A stretch of DNA of 31,474 bases, from NCBI GenBank assembly GCA_964431075.1, contig CAYSID010000013.1, positions 1 through 31,474 of the forward strand, in the 5' to 3' direction. The notes below the pieces were generated by a model. It had not been told where the DNA came from, made no database searches, and saw only the letters and a list, made by a program, of their open reading frames with translations. Within the stretch, counting starts at the first letter, position 1, and each line of letters starts with the position of its first letter. A program made the position numbers and the translations under genes. This document shows, one piece after another, positions 7,620 to 15,582 of the stretch. Source of the DNA: CAYHSW01 sp964431075 (GTDB lineage: Bacteria; Patescibacteriota; Microgenomatia; JAMCZE01).

Positions 7620-8255
7620 TTATTTTATAGCACAAATACAACTGTATGTCCCTATGCGATTAAGCGGCCAAAATTTAAAAATAGGTTCATATTTATCCAA
7701 CCGTAGGTACGGAAACGAAACATTAGTGGTGGTAAAATCCACCTTTTTAAAACCGGCCTTTTTAAGAAACCGGATCAGGGAAAGAGGTTCTATAAAATTT
7801 GTGTGCTCACGATAGCCGAAATAATCCCCAAGATTTCGATCGGATTCCACCTCATAAGCCAAAAGGTAGTGTTTCAGCCAACGAAATAAAGAATGCGGGT
7901 TGGGGGTTGTCAGGACCAGGATTCCCCCTGTTTTAAGAACGCGATAAGCTTCGGTCAAAAATTTATACACCTCAATGTGGTGCTCCAAAACCTCGGCCAG
8001 AACGACACAGTCAAAACTGTTTCGCGCGTACGGCAAGTTCTTTCCGTCTCCCGCCCGCGTATTCGGCCTTCCCAGCTTTTTCACCTTACCGCGGTTCGTA
8101 TCAACCCCGAAAACCCGGCTGCTGGGAAACCGTTTAACCGTCTCCGAAAATAAAACGTCCGGTTCATTGTCAGACCCGGCAAAACCCACGTGAAGAATTT
8201 TCCCGGGCTTAATTTTCCCCAAAATCCACCGACCCCTCGGCGACAAGCTTTTCAT
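7620..8255 (-). CDS. Class I SAM-dependent methyltransferase
   Basis: The 211-aa protein shows GKILHVGFAGSDNEP as motif I, FGVDTNRGKVKKL at strand 2, DCVVLAEVLEHHIEVYKFL as motif post-II and GGILVLTTPNPHS at strand 5, all in Methyltransf_11 order. Target is unknown; glycan methylation is the natural guess from context. ATG 8255 is chosen because it overlaps the upstream TGA as ATGA and places motif I about 20 residues in; the longer reading adds residues coded within the neighbour. The gene sits between the NodB-like gene and the next methyltransferase in a tightly coupled minus-strand operon. Confidence 0.82.
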   Translation of the reverse strand: MKSLSPRGRWILGKIKPGKILHVGFAGSDNEPDVLFSETVKRFPSSRVFGVDTNRGKVKKLGRPNTRAGDGKNLPYARNSFDCVVLAEVLEHHIEVYKFLTEAYRVLKTGGILVLTTPNPHSLFRWLKHYLLAYEVESDRNLGDYFGYREHTNFIEPLSLIRFLKKAGFKKVDFTTTNVSFPYLRLDKYEPIFKFWPLNRIGTYSCICAIK

Positions 8256-8872
8256 AAAATATATCTTAATGGAAGCGAAAAAAATATCTTTCCCTTGAGA
8301 AAATCCCAATCATAAGAATGAAAACTAAAATGCAAAGTTCTGTCAGAAAAATAATAGCCGGCAATTAGCAAAAAGAAAATTATAAAGTGCCGCCAAGAGG
8401 TAAAGGGGTTTACCGGAAGCAGCGGGTCGCAGGCAACCGGAATGATGGACATTCGATTTTTAGTAAACGGATCTTTAACAAAAAATCTTTCCCCTTTTTT
8501 TCTGGCCACCCAGGAATAATCCCTTTTTACGCCCAGCTTCCGGGCGGTTTTGAGATCTTCAAGGTCATACGACCAGTGGCCGAAAGATATTTCCTTCGGG
8601 AGAATTCCGAACACTTTTTTGAATTCTTTTACCGCCAGCCGTGTCTTATGGGAATGAACATGGATTCCTAAAGAAAGCCAGTTGGATTTTTTCCCGACGA
8701 TTTCAGATTTATAGTAGTCAAAAATTTCAGCCGCGCCCTTATCACCGGATAACAAATGAAGGTGGATCGGTTTGCGAAGCGTTCTCAAATCTTCCGTCAT
8801 TTTGACGACGTTAGTTAATATACCCCCGTCTTTATCCGGTTCGACATGGCAGGACCACCTTAATTTGAGCAT
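8252..8872 (-). CDS. Divergent NodB-like polysaccharide deacetylase-fold protein
   Basis: The 206-aa protein resembles the polysaccharide deacetylase (CE4) barrel. It has an early acidic motif (WSCHVEPDKDGG), a metal-binding histidine cluster LGIHVHSHKT with H71, H73 and H75, and a later GHWSYDLEDLKTARKLGVKRD that matches the 'approaching the barrel end' segment of the family. The standard TFDD motif is not present, so activity is uncertain. A hydrophobic helix near FIIFFLLIAGYYF is also unusual. A role in removing acetyl groups from, or otherwise trimming, the local glycan is inferred. It overlaps the upstream GT4 by 13 nt and the downstream methyltransferase by 4 nt. Confidence 0.6.
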   Translation of the reverse strand: MLKLRWSCHVEPDKDGGILTNVVKMTEDLRTLRKPIHLHLLSGDKGAAEIFDYYKSEIVGKKSNWLSLGIHVHSHKTRLAVKEFKKVFGILPKEISFGHWSYDLEDLKTARKLGVKRDYSWVARKKGERFFVKDPFTKNRMSIIPVACDPLLPVNPFTSWRHFIIFFLLIAGYYFSDRTLHFSFHSYDWDFLKGKIFFSLPLRYIL

Positions 8873-9963
8873 ATGCGTTCTGAAATAGCGGCGATTAATT
8901 TTTTTAGATCATAATTCTCGCGTACGTAATCGGAGGCCTTTCTCGTCAACCGCAAAGCACTCTTTCTGTTTTTTGTCACCCAGGAAATTTTTCTCGCCAA
9001 ATCAACTTCATCTTTTTCGTGATACAAAAATTCGGGAACGATTTTCTTCATGAAAGGATAAGCAATTTCCGTTCCGATGGTGGGAATTTTGCAGGCAAGC
9101 GACTCCAGAAAAAGTTTATCCATAGCTCTGGATAAACTTGGGACGACAAAAATGTGACAATTTTTAAATATCCTGCTTACTTTTGGATACGGAAATGGTT
9201 GGGAACGGCCGAAGGTTATCATCTTATAATCTTTGTTGGCTATTTGCATTAACCGTTCAATTTCTTTTTTGTAAACAGCCAACCTTGCATCAATTAGACC
9301 CCAGCCACCCTTTATGTCCAGCAGATATTTCCGACCTTTATTATTCAGCAAAATCATCGCTTTTATAAGGGTGGTTAAGTCTTTTATTGGGCTGATTCTT
9401 CCGGCGTATAGAATCCGGTACGGCTGACCGGACCCGGGCCAGAGGAGTTTTTGGCCCAAATGGTAGCGGGACAAGTTTATTCCGTGACCGACGACTTTAA
9501 TTTTATCCTTTATTGCCAGCCCCGTTTCGCGGCAATACCGGTTTTTAACTTCCTCAGAACAGGTGAAAATTACCCCAACGGCGGCAAAGGCCAGCTTGGC
9601 TAAAAAATTTTTAGACAAATCGTAACCCTGGCAGTACCAGAAAAAACTTTTCTTTCTAAGCATCAATCCCGCAACCCCGGCGGCAATTCCAAAAATTTCT
9701 AAAATATGGGCAAAAACAGCGTCACAATCCTTTAGAGCCGCCAGCGCTTTAAAGAAAAGGGAGACGGTCCGACTGAACCTGTTGCCGTCGGAGATGACTT
9801 GAACCCTGACATTCCCGGGCAATTTAGATAACGGATCGTAATAGTACGTCAAAACCTCTATAAATTCAAAATGCCGGGACAGCTCCATAATCCAGTCGTA
9901 AACAAAAGCTTCCGGACCGGGGCGGTTAAGAGCAACCGACTGAGTTATGAACAGCAACTTCAT
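8860..9963 (-). CDS. GT4-family glycosyltransferase
   Basis: This is an intact 367-aa GT-B enzyme. The N-domain runs from MKLLFITQSVALNRPGPEAF to the hinge KVVGHGINLSRY. After a linker of about 20 residues the C-domain starts with RILYAGRISPIKDLTTLIKA. The donor-site region reads VVPSLSRAMDKLFLESLACKIP, where the first Glu of E(x7)E is replaced, so donor binding may differ. It acts in the cytosol on a nucleotide sugar donor and a probably lipid-linked acceptor. The 4-nt ATGA overlap with the upstream GT4 (9960-11036) suggests the two are coupled. Confidence 0.85.
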   Translation of the reverse strand: MKLLFITQSVALNRPGPEAFVYDWIMELSRHFEFIEVLTYYYDPLSKLPGNVRVQVISDGNRFSRTVSLFFKALAALKDCDAVFAHILEIFGIAAGVAGLMLRKKSFFWYCQGYDLSKNFLAKLAFAAVGVIFTCSEEVKNRYCRETGLAIKDKIKVVGHGINLSRYHLGQKLLWPGSGQPYRILYAGRISPIKDLTTLIKAMILLNNKGRKYLLDIKGGWGLIDARLAVYKKEIERLMQIANKDYKMITFGRSQPFPYPKVSRIFKNCHIFVVPSLSRAMDKLFLESLACKIPTIGTEIAYPFMKKIVPEFLYHEKDEVDLARKISWVTKNRKSALRLTRKASDYVRENYDLKKLIAAISERICSN

Positions 9964-11036
9964 ATCGTAGCCTCCAGTCCTCTTACAAATTTGGACACCA
10001 GTTCATCTTTTTGCAATCGAGTCCGGATATAATCCTGACCACGGACAACTAATTCTCCGGCAAATTTTCTGTTACGCAGGAGGGTTAAAGCATTGTTGAC
10101 AAAGGCCTGTCGGTCTCCAATCGGCGAGACCAGTCCGGAAATTTTCTTATGGACGACAAATTCTCCCGCGCAACCGGTATCGGTTACGGCAACGGGAAGC
10201 CCGGCAGCTACCGCTTCCGTTACCGCCATCCCCCAGCCTTCATAGTTAGAACAAGAGAGGAACAGGTCGCTTTGCCGATATATTTTGGCACATTGCAGTT
10301 TCGTCCGGTAACCCAGGAACTTAACGCTGTCTCCAAGCCCAAGATTTCTGGCATCAGCCGCAAGACCGGCCCTTTGAGGTCCGTCCCCGACGATGATTAG
10401 CTTTAAGCCGGGATACTTTTTGTTAATTTGAGAAAAAGCTGCAAGCAACATTGGCAGATTTTTTTGTTTCACCAGTCTTGCGACGGTCACAATTTGATAA
10501 CAAAGTCTTTTTTTGAACTTGCCGGCAAATAACTTTACATCCATCGGCACTTGTGCCAAAAAAGCTTTGTTGTTTATTAATAACCTCTTCGACCCGGATC
10601 TGATGGAATCGGCAAATATCAGGGTCAGCTGGGCTAAATAATAGAATATAAAATTCTGGAAGCTTTCCTTTTTAAATGAGCCACTGGAAAACAGGTCAAC
10701 GTGCAACTGAATGTTAAGCTTAAAACCAAAAAATAGCTTTCCCAAAACACCGGTAAAACCGGCAATAAAGGGGTCCTGGGCGGAAATCACCTCGTAATTT
10801 TTTAAAGTTTTTAAAATTTTTAAAGAATCAGGGATATAATGCCAACGGGTATCGGAATTGGTGGGGATTAGTCTTAATTTACCGATCAATTCCTCCCTTA
10901 ACCCGTCCTTTTTTAGAGAAAAAATTATTATGGCTAAGATATCAAAATGCTTGGCGTATTCCAACTGCCTCAATCGGGAATCTCCGTTTGTTCCGGTTAT
11001 TATACTTGTGTCGTTACCGATAAAAACCACTCTCAT
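9960..11036 (-). CDS. GT4-family glycosyltransferase
   Basis: The 358-aa product has both GT-B domains. The N-domain starts MRVVFIGNDTSIITGTNGDS, and the hinge DVKLFAGKFKKR is short. The C-domain has TVARLVKQKNLPMLLAAF, LIIVGDGPQRAGL and a clear E(x7)E motif in NYEGWGMAVTEAVAAGLP. It transfers a sugar from a nucleotide donor in the cytosol. It overlaps the acetyltransferase upstream by 4 nt and the next GT4 downstream by 4 nt, so four genes here form one coupled set. A Lys-Leu-rich stretch (LKILKTLKN) is encoded by near-repeats of TTTTTAAA around 10800-10825. Confidence 0.88.
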   Translation of the reverse strand: MRVVFIGNDTSIITGTNGDSRLRQLEYAKHFDILAIIIFSLKKDGLREELIGKLRLIPTNSDTRWHYIPDSLKILKTLKNYEVISAQDPFIAGFTGVLGKLFFGFKLNIQLHVDLFSSGSFKKESFQNFIFYYLAQLTLIFADSIRSGSKRLLINNKAFLAQVPMDVKLFAGKFKKRLCYQIVTVARLVKQKNLPMLLAAFSQINKKYPGLKLIIVGDGPQRAGLAADARNLGLGDSVKFLGYRTKLQCAKIYRQSDLFLSCSNYEGWGMAVTEAVAAGLPVAVTDTGCAGEFVVHKKISGLVSPIGDRQAFVNNALTLLRNRKFAGELVVRGQDYIRTRLQKDELVSKFVRGLEATI

Positions 11037-11503
11037 AGTTTTTTTATGAACTTGGCCGGAACTCCACCCCAGACCTCACCCGGGGGAATCGTTTTCGTCG
11101 CTACGCCTCCGGCGGCAAGGATGCTTCCGGTTCCGATCGTTACCCCGGGTAAAACCACCGCCCCCGCTCCAATCCAAACCCGATTCTTAATCCGAATGGC
11201 TTCCGCGATATGTGATCTTGGGGGCTTCGGTCGTGGATTAAGACCGCCGGCAGTGAGAATCGCCCCGGGAGAAATATGAACAAAATCGCCGATTACGATC
11301 GGCGCCCGGGCATTAAGAACAACCCCCTCATTCAAGGTGGATAATTTGCCGATAACGACATTTTCCGGACACAATACCGTAATTCGCCCGAAAACCAGCG
11401 AGCCGTCGCCCATTGCTCCCATTACCCGCTTCCACCAAAAACTTCTGGCTTTTACCATAAAATAAAATAATGTTCGATAACCGGCTTGAATTGCTTTTTT
11501 CAT
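11033..11503 (-). CDS. Left-handed beta-helix (hexapeptide repeat) acyltransferase, WbbJ-like
   Basis: The 156-aa protein shows hexapeptide turns such as NVVIGKLSTLNEGVVLNAR, then APIVIGDFVHISPGAIL, and RVWIGAGAVVLPGVTIGTGS with VWGGVPAKFIKK at the end. That ending is typical of the maltose/galactoside O-acetyltransferase group. The likely reaction is O-acetylation of a sugar in the glycan from acetyl-CoA. Active-site histidines in this family lie in the loop between turns; HIAEAIRIKN could supply one. The start at ATG 11503 lies 21 nt after the upstream methyltransferase, and the stop overlaps the next GT4 by 4 nt. Confidence 0.85.
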   Translation of the reverse strand: MKKAIQAGYRTLFYFMVKARSFWWKRVMGAMGDGSLVFGRITVLCPENVVIGKLSTLNEGVVLNARAPIVIGDFVHISPGAILTAGGLNPRPKPPRSHIAEAIRIKNRVWIGAGAVVLPGVTIGTGSILAAGGVATKTIPPGEVWGGVPAKFIKKL

Positions 11504-11524
11504 ATACTTTACGTGATTATACTC

Positions 11525-12142
11525 TCAACCCAAACGTTCAAAGATTGATTTATCGTATTCTCCCAGCTTTCGGATCCACCGACGCGGGTGGCGGCTCCCA
11601 ACAGCAAATAAATAAATACTTTCGCTTCTGTCGTTGGCTGAAAGGTATATTAATTTAAGATTATTAGCCTCAAAAAGTCTTCTTAAAGAGTGTGGGGTAA
11701 AGCGCCAATAATCAAGATATGATTTATCCTTAGCCGCATGCATTACCTGAACAAACGGCACGACAATAATAAGGACGTCTCTCGTAAGCGAGCAAAGATT
11801 CGAAAACGCGGTAGTCACGTCAAATATATGCTCCAAAGTGGTATGATTAAAAACCACATCGAACTTGCTTCTCAAACGGTCGGGTATTTTTTCCTCAAGG
11901 TCCAAAAATATCTCCTCGCCTGTCCCCCCGAAACCCCTCATCCCTTTGTAATTGGTTACGCGGTAGCTGTTTTTGCCGGTAAAATAGTTTGAGTATTTAC
12001 CTCCTTCCTTATCGTCATCCTCCCAACCGCTGACATTGACAACATCACCTCGAAAAAGAGGGGCGATTTTTTTTAGCTCACGGTTTGACCACAACCTTGC
12101 CGACCTGAACTGTTGATAAAATCTATTGAATGGCAACCTCAT
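11525..12142 (-). CDS. SAM methyltransferase-like protein, divergent
   Basis: The 205-aa protein has the layout of a class I methyltransferase with a poorly conserved motif I (GDVVNVSGWEDDDKEGG). It has a clear FDVVFNHTTLEHIFDVTTAF region, and DYWRFTPHSLRRLFEANNLK near the C-terminus is shared with many glycan-locus methyltransferases and with the protein at 6862-7617 (VDYWRFTDNGVCLLL). The target is unknown. I start at ATG 12142: it has GGAG four bases upstream (12147-12150) inside the end of the previous gene. The GTG at 12154 is the alternative. Weak motif I means SAM binding should be tested. Confidence 0.68.
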   Translation of the reverse strand: MRLPFNRFYQQFRSARLWSNRELKKIAPLFRGDVVNVSGWEDDDKEGGKYSNYFTGKNSYRVTNYKGMRGFGGTGEEIFLDLEEKIPDRLRSKFDVVFNHTTLEHIFDVTTAFSNLCSLTRDVLIIVVPFVQVMHAAKDKSYLDYWRFTPHSLRRLFEANNLKLIYLSANDRSESIYLFAVGSRHPRRWIRKLGEYDKSIFERLG

Positions 12143-13577
12143 AAAACTCCACAACCCCCCGTGGATTATAAATGATCTTAAACTTTTTTGCGGGACTAGC
12201 GATTTCGTCGCACATTCTATAGTAATGGGGATAATTTAGGACAGAGTCTGTTTGAAAGTAGGCGCGCATGGCAAGATCATTTACCCCGCCGGATTTTTCC
12301 AAACAATCTCCCGGTTTATAGATTGTTTTCACTTTTTGTGCGAGCTTCGGCCAGCCATAAGACGGCTCGTAGATTTTACGGATATTTGAGTTTCCCGAAA
12401 GGGGGTAACCTAGTGAGAAAATAATTAATGGGAACAGTATTATTTTGGGTAATTTAGCAGTTAATATTACAAAGGGAATTGTCAAAAATAATAAATAATA
12501 CTCACGTAGTGGCCCACCAAATACAAAAAATAAGAGTGAAGAGATAAGAATTAAGATATAAATGTTACGAATGAATAGTAACGATGATATAACAAAAATA
12601 ATTAGTACTGGTAAGCTATAGATGTCTTTTAAATATAGATAGATATTTTTAATATTTTCTATCGGACTTGCGGAACCGGTTAAAAACGGATGAGCCAAAC
12701 CGAATATTTTAGAAAAAGTCGCGTCCAGGTGACCAGTCGTTATGAAAGCTAGAAAGTTATAAAGTAAAACCGGAAAATATATTATAAAAATTATAAATAT
12801 TATAAAAATTATGTTCTTTATATCCTTTCGATAAATTAAAATTAGTAAAAATACGGGTAACACTACAATTGCTGAAGTTTTTATCAGCAACCCGCAGCTG
12901 ATTAAAAACGCCGTAATCAGATAATTTCTTTTCTGGAAAAAATAAATGGATAAAGTGATAAAAAATGTTAAATACATTTCCCGCAGATAAACCCGTCCCA
13001 TCATAATCATGTAATTATTAACGGCGAGCAACGCTGTAGCGAAGTAATTTTTCGTAATCGTGTAGATTGTAAGAATAACCGCGATCCCCATAATACCCTC
13101 CATCCCCCGGTAAGCCCATGAAGGCATGGTGTCAAGCCCCCACGGGTGCACAATTTGAAACCAGTAATGTTTAATGGACATAAATAATGGCGGGTGGGTA
13201 TTGTAAGAAATTACAAATGCCTTCCGGGCCGCTTGTATACCGTCCTGGAGGTTGTAAGCCTGATAGGCAAGATCATAGTCATCACCAAGAATATCCGCGC
13301 CGCCAAGATTCCAAAAAACAAGCACGCTATAAACTAAAATAATCATAATTAACCCGAATGGTATCTTATTTACTTCGATATTTCGAAATATCGAAGTAAA
13401 TTTTGTGATGATTACAAAAACCGGAAAAGCGATCAGGAAATAACTAAAAAATGAAGTTGGAAAATGGAAAGAATTGATGGCCGCCCAGGATTGACCCTCA
13501 ATAATGGCGGTTAAAACACTGGCTGGGTAAGTTAAAAAAAGCGCCACGGCAAAACCAAGAAGTAATTTTATAAGCAT
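12123..13577 (-). CDS. GT39-like polytopic glycosyltransferase carrying an in-frame palindromic insertion
   Basis: The 484-aa protein has about ten hydrophobic helices. Its extracytoplasmic loop ILGDDYDLAYQAYNL is followed by YNTHPPLFMSIKHY, the order of acidic pair then 'HPPL' that marks ArnT/PMT-type GT-C enzymes using polyprenyl-phosphate sugars. Start at ATG 13577 is supported by AGGAGA (13585-13590) seven bases upstream. Residues ~59-70 (FTSIFRNIEVN) are coded by a perfect palindrome and sit in a loop between two helices. A 9-bp repeat near 12781-12812 encodes IIFIIFIIF in a helix. The gene overlaps the split GT4 C-half by 10 nt and the methyltransferase by 20 nt. Confidence 0.82.
   Translation of the reverse strand: MLIKLLLGFAVALFLTYPASVLTAIIEGQSWAAINSFHFPTSFFSYFLIAFPVFVIITKFTSIFRNIEVNKIPFGLIMIILVYSVLVFWNLGGADILGDDYDLAYQAYNLQDGIQAARKAFVISYNTHPPLFMSIKHYWFQIVHPWGLDTMPSWAYRGMEGIMGIAVILTIYTITKNYFATALLAVNNYMIMMGRVYLREMYLTFFITLSIYFFQKRNYLITAFLISCGLLIKTSAIVVLPVFLLILIYRKDIKNIIFIIFIIFIIYFPVLLYNFLAFITTGHLDATFSKIFGLAHPFLTGSASPIENIKNIYLYLKDIYSLPVLIIFVISSLLFIRNIYILILISSLLFFVFGGPLREYYLLFLTIPFVILTAKLPKIILFPLIIFSLGYPLSGNSNIRKIYEPSYGWPKLAQKVKTIYKPGDCLEKSGGVNDLAMRAYFQTDSVLNYPHYYRMCDEIASPAKKFKIIYNPRGVVEFYEVAIQ
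12781..12812. repeat. 9-bp tandem repeat
   Basis: ATTATAAAA-type units, about 3.5 copies, encoding IIFIIFIIF in a membrane helix of the GT39-like gene. The period of nine keeps the frame. Confidence 0.8.
13368..13401. repeat. Palindrome copy 1 (perfect, inside GT39-like CDS)
   Basis: A perfect 34-bp palindrome inside the gene at 12123-13577. It encodes FTSIFRNIEVN. Its arms differ from copy 4 by compensated changes (for example ACTTCG against ACTACG), so base pairing has been kept. Confidence 0.93.
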
Positions 13578-14098
13578 GTAAACATCTCCTTTAAAACTTT
13601 TTTGGCGATAATATCCCAATCGTAATTCTCCTCCACCAATTTTTTTGCCGCTTCCGTAATTTTTTTGACTTTTTCGGCATTTTCAACTACATACATTATT
13701 TTTTCTGTCAGAGCTTTCGGGTCATCGACCGGGACAATAAAACCGGTTTTATTATCAAAAAGAAAATCAACAATACCCCCGACGGCAGTTCCGATCACCG
13801 GAACACCCGCCGCCATGGCTTCGATAAAGGAATTGCCAAAACCCTCATGGCGGGAAACGCGAACAAACAAATTATTATTTTTTAATAAATCATCGATCTT
13901 TTCTGAGGGAATTCGTCCTAAAAATTTTATGCGATTAATTATTCCCAATTTTACTGCTAAATTTTCTAAATCATTTTTAAGCGGTCCGTCGCCGGCAATA
14001 GTTAATTCCCAGTCCATCTTTAAAAACCCGCAGGCTTCGATTAAAGTATCGATACCGTTTCTCTGAATCAACGATGAGGTGGTAATTATTTTATACAT
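13568..14098 (-). CDS. Split GT4 glycosyltransferase, C-terminal half
   Basis: The 176-aa ORF is a complete GT4 donor-binding domain alone. It starts MYKIITTSSLIQRNGIDTLI, then LTIAGDGPLKNDLENL, RIKFLGRIPSEKI, and the E(x7)E motif as E85-E93 (EGFGNSFIE), ending in the usual helix pair. Its N-domain partner (14086-14616) lies directly upstream and overlaps it by 13 nt in a different frame. The spacer that normally follows the hinge is absent. Together they should form one retaining GT-B enzyme, in two chains. This is the second of three such pairs in the window, with a frame offset different from the first. Confidence 0.82.
   Translation of the reverse strand: MYKIITTSSLIQRNGIDTLIEACGFLKMDWELTIAGDGPLKNDLENLAVKLGIINRIKFLGRIPSEKIDDLLKNNNLFVRVSRHEGFGNSFIEAMAAGVPVIGTAVGGIVDFLFDNKTGFIVPVDDPKALTEKIMYVVENAEKVKKITEAAKKLVEENYDWDIIAKKVLKEMFTCL
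13585..13590 (-). promoter_or_regulatory. Shine-Dalgarno site for the GT39-like gene
   Basis: AGGAGA seven bases before ATG 13577. It fixes this start over the longer in-frame reading to 13619. Confidence 0.7.
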
Positions 14099-14616
14099 AC
14101 GCCGTTAGGAATAATAACAACTCTTTTTGCCCCGTATCTTTTAGCCAAATTGGCGCTGTAACTGCTTACTGCCGCCACCGTATCAGCAAATCTTAAACCA
14201 AACATTAATACAAAATCAAAAATTTTAAATGGAAAATTCCATTCCTCACTGGCCACATTGGGATTCTGGCAAGTCACATAAAGGGGTTTACCGGTCAACC
14301 ATTTAATTATAACTCCGGCGTTAACCAGATATTCCTGTTTTAACCAAATTAAGTCAAAATCATAATGTAGCGTATAGGGGATAGCGGCAAGCGGATAGAA
14401 AAACCAAGAGAGATTTTTAATTTTTGGATATTTTATTTTGACAATTTCGACATTTGGTTGATTAATGAATAAATTTCTTAAACTTGTGTTTTCGCCTACC
14501 AAAACGGTAACTTTTCCCAATTTCGGAGCAATTCGCTTTAAAACCTCGACAAAATGAGCCTCTGCGCCGCCGATTCTTTGCAAATCAATATCCCCCGCGA
14601 TCGCCAGTAATTTCAT
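14086..14616 (-). CDS. Split GT4 glycosyltransferase, N-terminal half
   Basis: The 176-aa ORF starts MKLLAIAGDIDLQRIGGAEA, a standard GT4 N-domain opening with the glycine-rich GGAE acceptor loop, and ends with VVIIPNGVCIK, where IPNGV is the canonical end of the N-domain. The C-domain follows as a separate overlapping ORF. A TATAAT hexamer on the minus strand at 14626-14631 lies nine bases before the start codon, so the mRNA may be leaderless. The gene is divergent from the membrane protein at 14638 with 21 nt between start codons. Confidence 0.82.
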   Translation of the reverse strand: MKLLAIAGDIDLQRIGGAEAHFVEVLKRIAPKLGKVTVLVGENTSLRNLFINQPNVEIVKIKYPKIKNLSWFFYPLAAIPYTLHYDFDLIWLKQEYLVNAGVIIKWLTGKPLYVTCQNPNVASEEWNFPFKIFDFVLMFGLRFADTVAAVSSYSANLAKRYGAKRVVIIPNGVCIK

Positions 14617-14625
14617 GGTGCTATT

Positions 14626-14631
14626 ATTATA
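14626..14631 (-). promoter_or_regulatory. Candidate -10 box in a divergent 21-nt spacer
   Basis: TATAAT on the minus strand, nine bases before the ATG at 14616. The plus strand of the same spacer has TATTAT seven bases before the ATG at 14638. No clear -35 on either side. Confidence 0.35.
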
Positions 14632-14637
14632 TTACTA

Positions 14638-15582
14638 ATGCTGAAGATTTTTATTCTTGTTTTTATTATCTTACAAATTTTCTTGTCAACCGACCAAAAA
14701 GTAGTAAGCCAGCTATCTGAACCTTTGGGAAATAAATACACGACAGACATGAGGGCGTTTTTAAAAACCACCCAACTTATGAAAAAGGGCCAGAATTTTT
14801 ATCCGGCGTTTTATGAAAGCATGAGCAACCTGCAGGGTAAGTGGCAACCGGATATCAATGCCTGGCGGCAACCGTTTATATTTTACCTGTGGAAATATCT
14901 GCCTATTTATCTGTTGTGGCAAATATTTTTAACGGCAATTATTATCTGCTCATACTTGATTACCAAAAATATTCTTTCGCCCCTTATTTTATGGCCCTAT
15001 CTGCACTATTCGCTTGTCGATCTGACAATCCTGCAACCGGAATGGTGGGGCATGGCCCTTCTCGTCTTTGGTCTCACCGCCAATATCCATAAGAAATATC
15101 ATCTATCCGGATTATTCTTTTTGTTATCTGTAATGTGCCGGGAACTATTTATTATTCCTATCTTTTTTCTTACTTTGAGTAAATTTAAAATTTATTTAAA
15201 ATTTTATATTTTATTTATTATTTATTATATTTTTCATTTAGCTAATATTTTTAGTTTTCCGACGGATATTTTACGAGGTTATACAAACGGAGACTGGCGA
15301 ACTCTTCATTCCATTTTTGCCTACAGTTCTTGGAATTATTTGTTCGGTGTTTACAGACCATTACTAATTTTGTTTTTTATTACAACACTTTTTGCGTTAA
15401 AAAATAAAAGATTTTTTCTGCTATCAACCTATCTACCTTTCTTCCTGTTTACCTTTTTTATGGCCTTTTTCGGAAAAATTGACGCCACTCGCGATTATTG
15501 GAGCATTTATTTCGTCCCGTTGTTGTTAATCTCGGCCCCGGCGATTATTTTCCCGCCGGGAAAGTACGAAAAAACTTTGTAA
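14638..15582 (+). CDS. Polytopic membrane protein, possible GT-C glycosyltransferase
   Basis: I do not recognise a firm family. The 314-aa protein begins with a hydrophobic helix, then a loop with TDMRAFLKTTQLMKKGQNFY and WRQPFIFYLWKYLP. This 'D..xa....GxxxY ... PF.. llw' order resembles GT87 (DUF2029) mannosyltransferases of the GT-C superfamily. About seven more hydrophobic segments follow. The central part (15175-15240) is extremely AT-rich and encodes KFKIYLKFYILFIIYYIF. It is shorter than typical GT87 proteins. The start is the ATG 21 nt from the divergent GT4 N-half, and its end overlaps the convergent GT39 gene by 76 nt. Confidence 0.6.
   Translation: MLKIFILVFIILQIFLSTDQKVVSQLSEPLGNKYTTDMRAFLKTTQLMKKGQNFYPAFYESMSNLQGKWQPDINAWRQPFIFYLWKYLPIYLLWQIFLTAIIICSYLITKNILSPLILWPYLHYSLVDLTILQPEWWGMALLVFGLTANIHKKYHLSGLFFLLSVMCRELFIIPIFFLTLSKFKIYLKFYILFIIYYIFHLANIFSFPTDILRGYTNGDWRTLHSIFAYSSWNYLFGVYRPLLILFFITTLFALKNKRFFLLSTYLPFFLFTFFMAFFGKIDATRDYWSIYFVPLLLISAPAIIFPPGKYEKTL

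Noticed and set aside
15175..15240. Very AT-rich stretch as a replication origin or promoter
   Set aside because: It is in-frame coding for a membrane helix (KFKIYLKFYILFIIYYIF), with no DnaA-box-like cluster.
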